Of a DNA stretch of 64,000 nt, positions 1-7,869 are shown one piece after another. The notes below the pieces were generated by a model. It ran no database searches and had not been told where the DNA came from. It worked only from the letters and a program-made list of their open reading frames with translations. A program made the position numbers and the translations under genes. Origin of the DNA: Verrucomicrobiota bacterium (GTDB lineage: Bacteria; Verrucomicrobiota; Lentisphaeria; JABSQK01; JAJFLO01); the NCBI GenBank assembly GCA_021772615.1, contig JAJFLQ010000053.1:26401-90400 (forward strand), given 5' to 3'. The number at the start of each line of letters is the position of its first letter. Positions within the stretch are counted from its first letter, which is position 1.

Positions 1-435
1 AACGGGTGGCTCGCGCTCCACGATTTTTATGACGGAACGCTGGCATTGCTGTCTACGCTCGCGGCGGCCGCCGACCCCGTCTACATCGTATCCACCCGAC
101 AACGGCGTTTTATCACGCGCTTGTTGGAATACCGGCAGGTCGTCATGCCGGAAGACTGCGTCTTCGGTCTCGACGACGGCTCAAAGGAATCGATTCTCGG
201 TATGCTGCTGAACCGCCACCGCGGATCGGCGCCACGCATGGTCTTTGTTGAAGACCGCTTGTCGACGCTGGAGCGGCTCAGGACAAACAGCGAGTTCGAC
301 GACTGTCGCTTCTTTCTTGCCGATTGGGGCTACGTGACACCGGCCGACCGGCAGCAGGCCGCAGGTTCTGCGACGATCGAGCTATTGTCGCTGGAACGGT
401 TTGTCGACGGCAGTTTCCTCGCTGATGGGCTGTGA
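1..435 (+). CDS. HAD-like hydrolase, C-terminal fragment (5' end off window)
   Basis: The frame is open to base 1, so only about 144 C-terminal residues are present. What remains has the HAD order: VYIVSTRQ with a motif II Ser/Thr near residue 31, a motif III Lys in DDGSKES near residue 62, and the motif IV acidic pair in VFVEDR near residues 84-85. The motif I DxD nucleophile would lie off the left edge, so catalysis cannot be judged. The substrate is unknown. The gene converges on icd, and a palindromic repeat lies between the two stop codons. Assignment to the HAD fold is fairly secure; a specific function is not. Confidence 0.65.
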   Translation, partial: NGWLALHDFYDGTLALLSTLAAAADPVYIVSTRQRRFITRLLEYRQVVMPEDCVFGLDDGSKESILGMLLNRHRGSAPRMVFVEDRLSTLERLRTNSEFDDCRFFLADWGYVTPADRQQAAGSATIELLSLERFVDGSFLADGL

Positions 436-461
436 ACAGGGACCCGCGAAATGCTTATGGC

Positions 462-549
462 GTTGGAGTTCGCGCTTCAGCGTGCTTGCGCTATGCCGTG
501 CGTATTTCATTTCGTGGCGTGAAACCCACACTGAAGTGTGAACGCCAAC
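462..549. repeat. Palindromic intergenic repeat, full-length copy 1
   Basis: The left end GTTGGAGTTCGCGCTTCAG and the right end CACTGAAGTGTGAACGCCAAC-type sequence are inverted repeats of about 23 bp with a few mismatches. Each half also carries its own small hairpin; the right one is CACACT-GA-AGTGTG. The middle includes CGTGCTTGCGC and GCGTGAAACCCAC, which recur in other copies. It sits between the convergent HAD-like gene and icd. Confidence 0.85.
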
Positions 550-648
550 GAAGCTCGAATTGCATGGTGTGCCAGGAACCTAAATGCAATGATATTGAAA
601 TTTTGTGTCATGGCGCCGCTCAACATCCGTAGGCACGCAGCCCTGCTA

Positions 649-1857
649 TCAGTCAAGATTGGCAATCACGGCATCAGCGAATTCCGAGCATTTCACCTCT
701 GTTGCACCATCCATCAGGCGGGCGAAGTCGTAGGTGACCGTTTTGGAATCGATGGTCTTCTCGAGGCTTGCAATGATCATGTCCGCAGCCTTGGTCCACT
801 CCATGTACCGCAGCATCATCTCGCCGGACAACAGTAAGCTGCCGGGGTTTACCTTGTCGAGGTCCGCATACTTGGGCGCCGTGCCGTGCGTGGCTTCAAA
901 TATCGCATGGCCCGTCACATAGTTGATGTTGCCTCCCGGAGCGATGCCGATACCGCCGACCTGTGCCGCCAGCGCGTCGGAAATATAGTCGCCGTTGAGA
1001 TTCATCGTGGCGATCACATCGAACTCCTTGGGACGCGTCAGTACCTGCTGCAGAAAAATGTCGGCGATTGCATCCTTTATCATGATCTTGCCGTCCGGAC
1101 ATTGCCCGTTACAGTCATCCCAGCTTACACATGTGTCGGGGTATTCCTCTTTGGCGAGCTCGTAGCCCCACGCGCGGAATGCACCCTCGGTGAATTTCAT
1201 AATGTTGCCCTTGTGCACCAGCGTGACGCTCTTACGGTCGAACTTGATCGCGTATTCGATCGCCGCGCGGACGTGACGCTTTGTCCCTGATTCGCTGATC
1301 GGCTTGATGCCGATTCCGGAGTCGGGGCGAATATCCCAGTCAAATGTGTCCTTCAGAAACGTCAGCAGTTTCTTTGCCTCAGGGGTGCCTTCCTGCACTT
1401 CCTTGCCGGAGTAAACGTCCTCCGTGTTCTCACGAAAAATCACCATGTCCACCCATTCCGGGTGACGTACCGGGGAGGGCACTCCGGCGAAATAGCGAAC
1501 CGGCCGCAGACATACATAGAGGTCCAGAACCTGCCGCAATGTCACGTTTAAACTCCGGAAGCCGCCGCCAACCGGTGTGGTCAACGGTCCTTTAATGCCG
1601 ATCAGGTACTCGCGAAACGTGTCAACGGTTTCCTGGGGCAGCCAGTCGCCGGTCTTGTCGAAGGCCTTTTGTCCCGCTAGAACCTCTTTCCACTCAATGC
1701 GACGCCGACCACCGTACGCCTTATCCACGGCAGCATCGAGCATACGGACGACTGCGCGCCAGATGTCTCGACCGGTGCCGTCGCCTTCTATATAAGGTAT
1801 AACGGGATTATCGCCTACCTGCAGGACACCATTGTCCATGTGAATTTTGTCAGCCAT
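649..1857 (-). CDS. icd: Isocitrate dehydrogenase, NADP-dependent
   Basis: Cytosolic TCA-cycle enzyme converting isocitrate to 2-oxoglutarate and CO2 with reduction of NADP. The product is 402 aa, close to the usual 410-420 aa of the E. coli-type homodimeric family. It shows [10 protein letters not shown] near the N-terminus, the substrate-loop [24 protein letters not shown], and the cofactor region [11 protein letters not shown]. The ATG at 1857 is chosen because GAGGAGG lies 8-14 bases upstream; a longer frame would read through this Shine-Dalgarno. It is a housekeeping gene flanking the polysaccharide locus and is not part of it. Confidence 0.95.
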   Translation of the reverse strand: MADKIHMDNGVLQVGDNPVIPYIEGDGTGRDIWRAVVRMLDAAVDKAYGGRRRIEWKEVLAGQKAFDKTGDWLPQETVDTFREYLIGIKGPLTTPVGGGFRSLNVTLRQVLDLYVCLRPVRYFAGVPSPVRHPEWVDMVIFRENTEDVYSGKEVQEGTPEAKKLLTFLKDTFDWDIRPDSGIGIKPISESGTKRHVRAAIEYAIKFDRKSVTLVHKGNIMKFTEGAFRAWGYELAKEEYPDTCVSWDDCNGQCPDGKIMIKDAIADIFLQQVLTRPKEFDVIATMNLNGDYISDALAAQVGGIGIAPGGNINYVTGHAIFEATHGTAPKYADLDKVNPGSLLLSGEMMLRYMEWTKAADMIIASLEKTIDSKTVTYDFARLMDGATEVKCSEFADAVIANLD

Positions 1858-2246
1858 AGCTCGACCTCCTCGTACGGTTGGTTGATTTTGCCCAATGAAA
1901 GGCGAAACAATACCGATGCCGTCCCGGATGTCAAATCCCAATTTCCCGGGCACGGTGCGCAGCCGGTCAATGGGAATGCGTCGCAGCGTGTCCCGTAGCG
2001 TCCACGGCGAAGGAGGGCGCGGTGCCTGCCATGGTTGGCGACATCATGTGGCGCCGCGACCGACGCCGTTTTTTCGCGCGCACAAAAAATACCGAGAAAA
2101 TTACAAGAATTGGTTGTATCTCTATCTGTTCTTGTTAGGTTATGAAAATTTTTTGTCTTAATCATGTGAAGTCAGGCACAAAAATCAACTACTTACAACC
2201 AATGACCGAAGGGGGGTGAATAACACATAAAACAACGGAGTTAATT

Positions 2247-2339
2247 ATGGAATACGGTGTTTCGGGATACCAACCTGCGGTAATAAGGGGCGTTGTCACC
2301 TTGCGGATGGCACGACGCATCGCAGTACGAAATGTCTAA
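2247..2339 (+). CDS. Possible small leader protein, 30 aa
   Basis: An ATG at 2247 follows GGAG with 6-base spacing and opens a 30-codon frame beginning MEYGVSGYQP and ending in a cationic stretch with RMARRIAVRNV. It ends with TAA about 70 bases before the porin ATG. The Shine-Dalgarno is better than that of many genes in this window. However, the frame is short, has no recognised homology, and lies upstream of the most likely porin -10 box, so it would need its own promoter. Chance cannot be excluded. Confidence 0.25.
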   Translation: MEYGVSGYQPAVIRGVVTLRMARRIAVRNV

Positions 2340-2364
2340 TTCGGTAAGTAACGTGTTTGTAAGC

Positions 2365-2373
2365 TGTTATACT
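2365..2373 (+). promoter_or_regulatory. Extended -10 promoter element for porin gene
   Basis: TGTTATACT is an extended -10 of the sigma70 type, 37 bases before the porin ATG. No good -35 box is seen at the usual distance, as is common for extended -10 promoters. A start site near 2380 would leave a leader of about 30 bases holding the AAGGA ribosome-binding site at 2395-2399. Confidence 0.4.
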
Positions 2374-2409
2374 CTAGTATTCATACTCTATTGAAAGGAA
2401 TCGAGTCTT

Positions 2410-3735
2410 ATGAAGAAATTCGTATCAGCAATCTTCGCGATCGCAATCGGCGTAGGATGTACCTACGCCGCGGATAGTGAGAATGCACAGTTGCAGGATG
2501 AAATTCGGCTGCTCAAAGAGCGGCTGAATCAGTTGGAGCAGCGTCTCCAGTCGCAGGAAGCAAGCACGGACCGTCTGTCGTCTGCCGTTGTCGTACCGAA
2601 TGACGGCCTGAATGCCGACATCAGTGACGATCGTTTGGCGCGTCTCAACACGTTCGCGGTTCTCCGCGAGATGAACGATCGTGTCAATATCAGTGGTAAC
2701 GTCGATGTTCTGGGGTACAGTTCGGATTTTGATACCCGCACGAGCGGTAAAGAGGATACGTCGGATATCATCATCGATCAGGTTCGGTTACAGTTGGATA
2801 TTGATGTGTCTGAATACGTGGATGCGACGATCGCGTTGCAGTACGAAGACTATCAACCCGGCGGCGGCTTTGCACCTTTTGGCGGCGGCTCTTCGGATAC
2901 TGATGCTGACGGCGATGTTGAGATCGATGAGGCCTATATCACGATTGGCGATGAAGAGGGCGTTTACCTGATAGCAGGCCGTCAATACTTCGACTTCGGT
3001 AACGTCGACGAATACGGACACTTCATTAACGACTCGTTGACGCGTCAACTGTACGAGACGCGGGACACCGGTATTACCGGGGGCTGGAAGGGCGAAGGAC
3101 TCGATTTCAACCTCTTTGCCTTTAACGGTCAGGAAGAGGCTTCGCGGAGTAATGGCAGCGACAATAAGATCGATGCCTGGGGTGCTTCGATTTCGTATAG
3201 TGTCGAACAGGAAGACCTCAATGTAGAATTCGGCGCGAGCTATATCAATAACCTGCTTCAGGCGCAAAACACCGCGGCGGTAGCCGGACTGGATCTGGTC
3301 GGTACCAACGGGGTCTATAACGATTCGGACAGTCCCGATGCCTATGGCGTGTACGCGACGCTGTCATCCGGCGTGTTCTGGATCGGTGCTGAATATGTCT
3401 CTGCGCTCGACGACTTGGGCACAAATGTGGCGCCCGGTTTCACGATCAATACAGTGCAGCCGGCGGCGTTCACGCTTGAGGCCGCGTTGACTTGTCCGAT
3501 CAGTGATCATGAATACACACTGGCAGGAAAGTTCGAGCAGAATCATGATCTTGATGATGCGTTCAATAACGTGGAGGAGATCTGGGGACTGGGTGTATCA
3601 ACTGAGCTTTATGAGAATACCAAACTGTCTCTGAATTACGAAAACTGGAATTTGGGCGGAACCGGATTTGGCGGATCAGCGTTGACCAGTGGTCACGCAC
3701 AGCTCTATCTGGCCGAACTTTCGGTCGGTTTCTAA
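2410..3735 (+). CDS. Outer-membrane porin, coiled-coil/LbtU-like
   Basis: Product of 441 aa. Residues 1-20 form a Sec signal peptide (MKK, hydrophobic core, TYA cleavage site before AD). Residues about 24-55 form a heptad-rich Glu/Leu/Gln coiled coil, followed by a long beta-rich domain with alternating aromatic strands and a terminal SVGF whose last Phe is a typical outer-membrane sorting signal. This architecture matches porins of the LbtU siderophore-porin/OprP-like type, in which the coiled coil helps trimerise in the periplasm. Cys17 is not in a good lipobox, so cleavage by signal peptidase I is expected. It is monocistronic, with an extended -10 upstream and a strong terminator downstream. 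The substrate cannot be deduced. Confidence 0.8.
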   Translation: MKKFVSAIFAIAIGVGCTYAADSENAQLQDEIRLLKERLNQLEQRLQSQEASTDRLSSAVVVPNDGLNADISDDRLARLNTFAVLREMNDRVNISGNVDVLGYSSDFDTRTSGKEDTSDIIIDQVRLQLDIDVSEYVDATIALQYEDYQPGGGFAPFGGGSSDTDADGDVEIDEAYITIGDEEGVYLIAGRQYFDFGNVDEYGHFINDSLTRQLYETRDTGITGGWKGEGLDFNLFAFNGQEEASRSNGSDNKIDAWGASISYSVEQEDLNVEFGASYINNLLQAQNTAAVAGLDLVGTNGVYNDSDSPDAYGVYATLSSGVFWIGAEYVSALDDLGTNVAPGFTINTVQPAAFTLEAALTCPISDHEYTLAGKFEQNHDLDDAFNNVEEIWGLGVSTELYENTKLSLNYENWNLGGTGFGGSALTSGHAQLYLAELSVGF

Positions 3736-3761
3736 CGAGAAATCAGAGCTAAGGATTTAAT

Positions 3762-3802
3762 AAAAAAGCCCCCCGCGGCGTGAGCTGCGAGGGGCTTTTT
3801 TT
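3762..3802 (+). terminator. Rho-independent terminator after porin, possibly bidirectional
   Basis: AAAAAAGCCCC on the left pairs with GGGGCTTTTTT on the right around a short GC-rich loop, and a run of seven T follows. Because the left side is an A-run, the same hairpin could also stop minus-strand transcription coming out of the polysaccharide locus. Confidence 0.92.
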
Positions 3803-3963
3803 GTATTATAGATACGACGGACGAGTATCAAGACGAGTTGCTATGAAAAATCGTCCCGGCGAGAAAATAGGAATGTGCAGTGCAACATGGAAACTCCGAA
3901 TCCTTTGGCTCCGGCCGCCACACGATTGAAACGCTTTGTCCAATTCTCGCAAGATGGTGCATG

Positions 3964-3996
3964 GCGTGAAACCCACGATAAATCGTGAACTCCAAC
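3964..3996. repeat. Palindromic repeat family, half copy 2
   Basis: GCGTGAAACCCAC followed by the perfect hairpin CACGAT-AA-ATCGTG and the end GAACTCCAAC. Only the right half of the full element is present. The hairpin sequence differs from that of copy 1 yet is fully self-complementary. Confidence 0.8.
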
Positions 3997-4006
3997 ACCG
4001 AGTGAT

Positions 4007-4120
4007 CTGTCTGATTACCGTCTTTAGTCGCGGAAGCTTTGATCCTGGCCTTAGCCAGGACGCCGGGTTAATGATCTAAAGCTCATTGAAGGCTTCCGTC
4101 TAAAGGCGGTAATCAGACAG
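4007..4120. repeat. 114-bp cruciform-like inverted repeat
   Basis: The outer arms are about 30 bases each (4007-4036 and 4091-4120): CTGTCTGATTACCG at the left end and CGGTAATCAGACAG at the right end, continuing with few mismatches through CTTTAG and GGAAGC. An inner pair GAAGCTTTGATC / GATCTAAAGCTC extends the pairing. The apex holds a perfect hairpin, TCCTGGC-CTTA-GCCAGGA (4043-4060). It could be a small structured RNA, an IS-derived MITE or a recombination site; no coding potential was seen. Confidence 0.7.
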
Positions 4121-4287
4121 GCCTATCGATGCGTAAAGCTTTGTCGTTGTGCGCGTTGCGAGTGATCTATGTTGTGTTTATCCGATGGCGAGTGCATGCA
4201 AATCATGCGTAGCATTGCAAATTATACAATATTTTCCCCATGTTCACGCCGGCGCACGTTTCGATTGTGTCCCCCAAAAATCTGCAA

Positions 4288-6165
4288 TCAACGCAACTGT
4301 TCTCGCATCCAGACTTCCAAAACCACGAGAGCGAATAGCAGATAGCTGTAGTCCGCGCGCATATCCACATGCGCCGCGATCAAATCCTCAATGCGTTCTC
4401 GTAGAAAATACCCTTGCCCGACAATCTCACCGTCCAGCAATAGCGCGCGGACCTGATCACGCCACTCTTTGCGTAACCATCGTGCGATCGGTACGCCGAA
4501 ACCCATCTTCGGACGGTCGAAGATTTCTCGCGGCAGCAGATCGCGAAAGGCGTCGGCAAGGATGCGTTTGCGCCGTCGACCTCGCTGTTTCCAGTGGTAC
4601 GGCAGGCCCATTGCCATCTCCGCCACATTCACATCGAGGAAGGGGCTGCGCACCTCAAGGCCATACGCCATGCTGGCGCGATCGACCTTCACGAGTATGT
4701 CATCGTTGAGATAGCTCTTGAGATCAAGCTCCATGATGGTGTCCGCGGTCGATATCTCCCCGCCGGGGATCAGCCCGCGGAGAAATTCTATTGAGCCGGT
4801 ATGGGGCGGTGTGGCCTTCATGCGATCACCGTACAGTGACTCTTTGAGACCGCCCGGGCACCGCGATATCACTTTCATATAGCGTTCGAGACCATCAACA
4901 TCGCTGATCTCCACGAGTCTCCGGATCCGTCCCCAGAAGGTTCGTTCCTCTACCTTCGGCGGAAGAATGCTCAGCAGACACCGACTGACCCCATGCCGAA
5001 GGGATTTCGGGCAAATCGAGAGGTAGCGGAGCACATGCATGACCCGATAGCGGTAGTACCCACCGAACAATTCATCGGCGCCATCGCCGCTTAATGCGAC
5101 TTTCACGTGTTGCTCGGTGAATCGCGACAAGAGCGCGGTCGGCAGCAGGGATGCGTCGCAGAACGGCTCCTCGTATGCGGCGACAACGTTCGTAAGGTAG
5201 CCGAAATCGTCTGGTGACACCTCAAGAAAATGGTGCTTTGTTCCGACATGCGCCGCCACTTTGGCCGCGTAGTCGCGTTCATCGTATTTGCGCTCGGGAA
5301 AGCCGATCGAAAAGGTATGTGCGGGCGTTCGGAGATGCTGCTGGGCGATCGCGGCGATGATACTCGAATCCATACCGCCGGACAGAAAAAGCCCGACGCG
5401 CACGTCCGCCACCAGACGTCTGGTGACAGCGAGGTCAAGTGTTTGTCGCACGGAATCGACTGCGTCGGAATAGCTGCCCTGCTGCGACGCGGCCCGCACC
5501 TCGGGGCGCCAGTACTGCGTGATCGTGAACCGATCTTCGCGAAAGATGCCGTAACATCCCGGCGGGAGTTTACGTATACCGGTATAGATCGAACGCGGCG
5601 TGGGGATATACTGAAGCTCAAGGTAGTCGTGGATCGCACTGGTATCGATCGACTGATCCACCCAGGAAAGCGGTCGCAGCGATGCCGGGCCGCTGGCAAA
5701 GCCGAAGCGGCGCGATGCATGCGCGTAGAAAAACGGCTTCTGGCCAAATCGATCTCTGGCGACGAATAATGTGTTGTCCTTCAGGTCGTAGAGGGCAAAC
5801 GCGAACATGCCGTTGATGCGCTGCAGCATTGCCGCGCCGTGTTCCTCGTACAGATGAATCAGAACTTCCGTATCGCTGTTTGTCCGAAATTTATGCCCCT
5901 TGTCCTTGAGTTCGTCACGGAGGATATCGTAGTCGTAGATCTCGCCGTTGAAGGTAATGATAAGGGTGTTGTCCTCGTTGCCCATCGGCTGACCGCCGCC
6001 GCCGAGGTCGATGATCGAGAGCCGGCGGTGCGCGAGTCCGACATCGCCTTTTCGGAAGGTATCGCCATAGTCCGGTCCACGATTTTCAAGTGGCGCCGAC
6101 ATCGCATCAAGCAACGCGTCAGACGGGGGTGTGAGTGGGTCGATTATGCCGGCTATACCGCACAT
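4288..6165 (-). CDS. asnB: Asparagine synthetase B-like glutamine amidotransferase
   Basis: Product of 625 aa. It begins Met-Cys-Gly-Ile-Ala-Gly, and Cys2 is the class II (Ntn) glutaminase nucleophile after Met removal. ENRGPD, FNGEIYD and DRFGQKPF follow. The synthetase domain has the ATP pyrophosphatase loop LSGGMDSS near residue 265 and LSGDGADELFGGYYRY near residue 370. AsnB paralogues in polysaccharide or exosortase loci are thought to amidate or otherwise modify glycans rather than make asparagine. The ATG at 6165 is required to expose Cys2; the in-frame upstream extension reads through a heptanucleotide repeat. No Shine-Dalgarno is visible. It is the last gene of the locus. Confidence 0.9.
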   Translation of the reverse strand: MCGIAGIIDPLTPPSDALLDAMSAPLENRGPDYGDTFRKGDVGLAHRRLSIIDLGGGGQPMGNEDNTLIITFNGEIYDYDILRDELKDKGHKFRTNSDTEVLIHLYEEHGAAMLQRINGMFAFALYDLKDNTLFVARDRFGQKPFFYAHASRRFGFASGPASLRPLSWVDQSIDTSAIHDYLELQYIPTPRSIYTGIRKLPPGCYGIFREDRFTITQYWRPEVRAASQQGSYSDAVDSVRQTLDLAVTRRLVADVRVGLFLSGGMDSSIIAAIAQQHLRTPAHTFSIGFPERKYDERDYAAKVAAHVGTKHHFLEVSPDDFGYLTNVVAAYEEPFCDASLLPTALLSRFTEQHVKVALSGDGADELFGGYYRYRVMHVLRYLSICPKSLRHGVSRCLLSILPPKVEERTFWGRIRRLVEISDVDGLERYMKVISRCPGGLKESLYGDRMKATPPHTGSIEFLRGLIPGGEISTADTIMELDLKSYLNDDILVKVDRASMAYGLEVRSPFLDVNVAEMAMGLPYHWKQRGRRRKRILADAFRDLLPREIFDRPKMGFGVPIARWLRKEWRDQVRALLLDGEIVGQGYFLRERIEDLIAAHVDMRADYSYLLFALVVLEVWMREQLR

Positions 6166-6455
6166 GGTTTGGTGAAGGGTGAAGGGTGAAGGGTGAAGGG
6201 TGAAGGGTGAAGGGTGAAGGGTGAAGGGTGAAGGGTGATCAGTAAGTGTATAGAAACACCGAATAATGAATGTCGAAATAATGAATATGGAAGGATCGAA
6301 AATCCGATCTCGACGATTGACGAATAGAATTAGCCCTCCAGGTTGTCGGTACAGCCAAGACAAATGACAAAGCTGCATGACCAGTCATACTCCATGAGAA
6401 CGCGAATATGCCCTAAGCTTCGACAATTAACATTGTTTATTCGATAGTCGGTACG
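6166..6455. other. asnB upstream spacer with simple repeats
   Basis: About 290 bases between two glycan genes. The part next to asnB is the heptanucleotide array. Beyond it, about 6255-6300, AATAATGAAT occurs twice within GAATAATGAATGTCGAAATAATG-like sequence, a simple intergenic repeat. The rest is AT-richer than the flanking genes. No promoter was recognised with confidence. Confidence 0.5.
6171..6238. repeat. Heptanucleotide tandem repeat (GGTGAAG x9 plus partial)
   Basis: Nine perfect copies of GGTGAAG (CTTCACC on the coding strand of asnB) followed by a partial GGTGA. The array begins only 5 bases before the asnB start codon and fills the place where a ribosome-binding site would be. 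A 7-bp unit is not a multiple of three, and such arrays vary in length by slipped-strand mispairing. Confidence 0.97.
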
Positions 6456-7565
6456 TCACCTTTGGGCTGCGGCGGTATGTCGGGAACGCAAAATGTCCTC
6501 ATACACATCGAGATGACGCTGGACCACAGCTGACCATGGCCGGGTTTTTACAACGTCGAATGCGGCCTCTATCTGCTTCGCGATTGCACCCTTGTCGGAC
6601 CAGATATGTTCAATTGTCGTACGCCAGCACTCGGGTGTGTTTTCCGGTACAACGGTTAAGCTGTCGACACCGCGGTCGAACAGGCTCCTGATGCCGTGGG
6701 TGGCGGAAGTCAGGACCGGTACACCGGCGGCCATGGATTCCAGTACAACGTTCGCCTGCCCCTCCCAGCGCGACGGCAATGCAAAGAGGTTGGCGGCGGC
6801 AAAATACGCTGTAATCTCGTCTCGCGTGGCTGCGCCGGTCCACGTAATATGATCCGTAATCGCCAGCTGTGCCGCCAGTTCCTGCAGCTTTTTCTGATAA
6901 ACCGGCTCGGGCTGGGCGCCGACAAACGTCCAGCGCCAGCTGCCCATCGCAGGCAACGTAGCCAGTGCACGAAGCAGGATGTCAATGCCCTTTTGTTCGG
7001 TGACCCTCGCTATAGTGAGGCCATTGATGGCCTCGAAGGTGCGCGGCGCCGTGCGCGACGACTCGAATCGTTGTATATCGATACCGTTTTCGATTACGTG
7101 AACGCGTTCGGGCGGGACTGCCAGCTGCGACACCGCAAATGTCCTGACGTCGTCCGAGACGCAGAGGTATCGCTCCACCCTGCGCCGTGTCAATCGATCT
7201 GCCATGATGTGGGACTTTCGCGGCTCGACGACGCGCAGGCTGCACAACAACGGCACGTCCTCGGGAAGAACGAGGCGGCCGAGGACGTTGGCGTGGAACA
7301 GCCAGGTATGGATGATATCCGGTTTCGCCTCACGCACGATGGCAGCCATGCGGCGCGCCTTGTACACTTGCGCCGAGCGATGAATACCAAGGCTGTGCAC
7401 CGGGATGCCGGCTGCCCTGAGCCGCCGGGGTATCTCACCCTTGTCGCCGAACAGGCAGACCACCTGGACATCGTGCGCTTTTTCCCTGAGGCCGCACGCG
7501 ATTTCGGCCATCGCGTTTTCCGCACCGCCGGTGTGTAGTTCGGTAATGACAAATAGTACCCGCAT
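6456..7565 (-). CDS. Glycosyltransferase family 4 (GT-B fold)
   Basis: Product of 369 aa, retaining GT4 type. The N-terminal domain opens with LFVITELHTGGAENAM, the donor-less Rossmann half with a Gly-Gly-Ala-Glu acceptor loop. The C-terminal half has VIENGIDIQRF and the EX7E-type motif in ALPSRWEGQANVVLESMAAG near residues 265-285. It acts at the cytoplasmic membrane, adding a sugar from an NDP-sugar to the growing glycan. The donor and acceptor are unknown. An AT-rich spacer precedes it, so it may start a sub-operon with the downstream asnB. Confidence 0.88.
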   Translation of the reverse strand: MRVLFVITELHTGGAENAMAEIACGLREKAHDVQVVCLFGDKGEIPRRLRAAGIPVHSLGIHRSAQVYKARRMAAIVREAKPDIIHTWLFHANVLGRLVLPEDVPLLCSLRVVEPRKSHIMADRLTRRRVERYLCVSDDVRTFAVSQLAVPPERVHVIENGIDIQRFESSRTAPRTFEAINGLTIARVTEQKGIDILLRALATLPAMGSWRWTFVGAQPEPVYQKKLQELAAQLAITDHITWTGAATRDEITAYFAAANLFALPSRWEGQANVVLESMAAGVPVLTSATHGIRSLFDRGVDSLTVVPENTPECWRTTIEHIWSDKGAIAKQIEAAFDVVKTRPWSAVVQRHLDVYEDILRSRHTAAAQR

Positions 7566-7869
7566 GATTGAATCAGGTCCTGTTCAAAATAGTCGGTAGC
7601 AAGACCCCGTTCGAAAAGCTTCGAACTGGGAAAACACCAAATTTCAATACTCAAAACGCAAATAAATCCCAAAACGACAATGGCTCAATACGCCGAACCT
7701 GATGTTCTGTGATTCTAACCACGTACGGAATTTGAGATATTGGTAATTTGGATTTGGAAATTATGCGTTATTTGATGCCTATGATTTGAGATTTCTAGAT
7801 CGAAATCCTTTTCGAATAAGGTCTAGCAACGATCGCCGCCCTGTGGGATCGGTACATCCGGACCGGCGC
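7566..7869. other. AT-rich low-complexity intergenic region
   Basis: About 300 bases clearly poorer in GC than the genes on either side. The sequence is made of loosely repeated words such as TTTGAGAT, ATTTGG and AATTTG (for example 7728-7760 and 7785-7797). No reading frame with a convincing product was seen. It resembles degenerate intergenic repeat tracts and may hold promoter sequences for the GT4 gene. Confidence 0.5.

Larger units (their letters stand above)
1858..2409. other. Divergent icd/porin intergenic region
   Basis: About 550 bases separate the divergent starts of icd and the porin. The part nearest icd carries its strong Shine-Dalgarno (1866-1872). The centre, about 2085-2165, is AT-rich with several A/T tracts and could hold icd promoter elements, though no clear -35/-10 pair stands out. 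The part nearest the porin holds a possible 30-codon leader ORF (2247-2339) and an extended -10 box (2365-2373). Confidence 0.6.
3803..4287. other. Intergenic region between porin and polysaccharide locus
   Basis: No convincing gene is present in these 485 bases. They hold a half copy of the palindromic repeat family (3964-3996) followed directly by a separate 114-base cruciform-like inverted repeat (4007-4120). The remainder up to the asnB stop is AT-richer and featureless. Confidence 0.7.

Noticed and set aside
886..1290. Plus-strand open frames inside icd and inside many other minus-strand genes
   Set aside because: They lie opposite clearly conserved enzymes, have no recognisable motifs or ribosome-binding sites, and arise from the codon bias of high-GC genes.
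4288..6165. Exosortase/PEP-CTERM system, suggested by an AsnB-type amidotransferase
   Set aside because: No exosortase, PEP-CTERM protein or associated export genes were found in the window.
6166..6378. In-frame N-terminal extension of asnB through the heptanucleotide repeat
   Set aside because: Class II amidotransferases need Cys at position 2 after Met removal; the repeat-encoded extension is low complexity and would abolish glutaminase activity.
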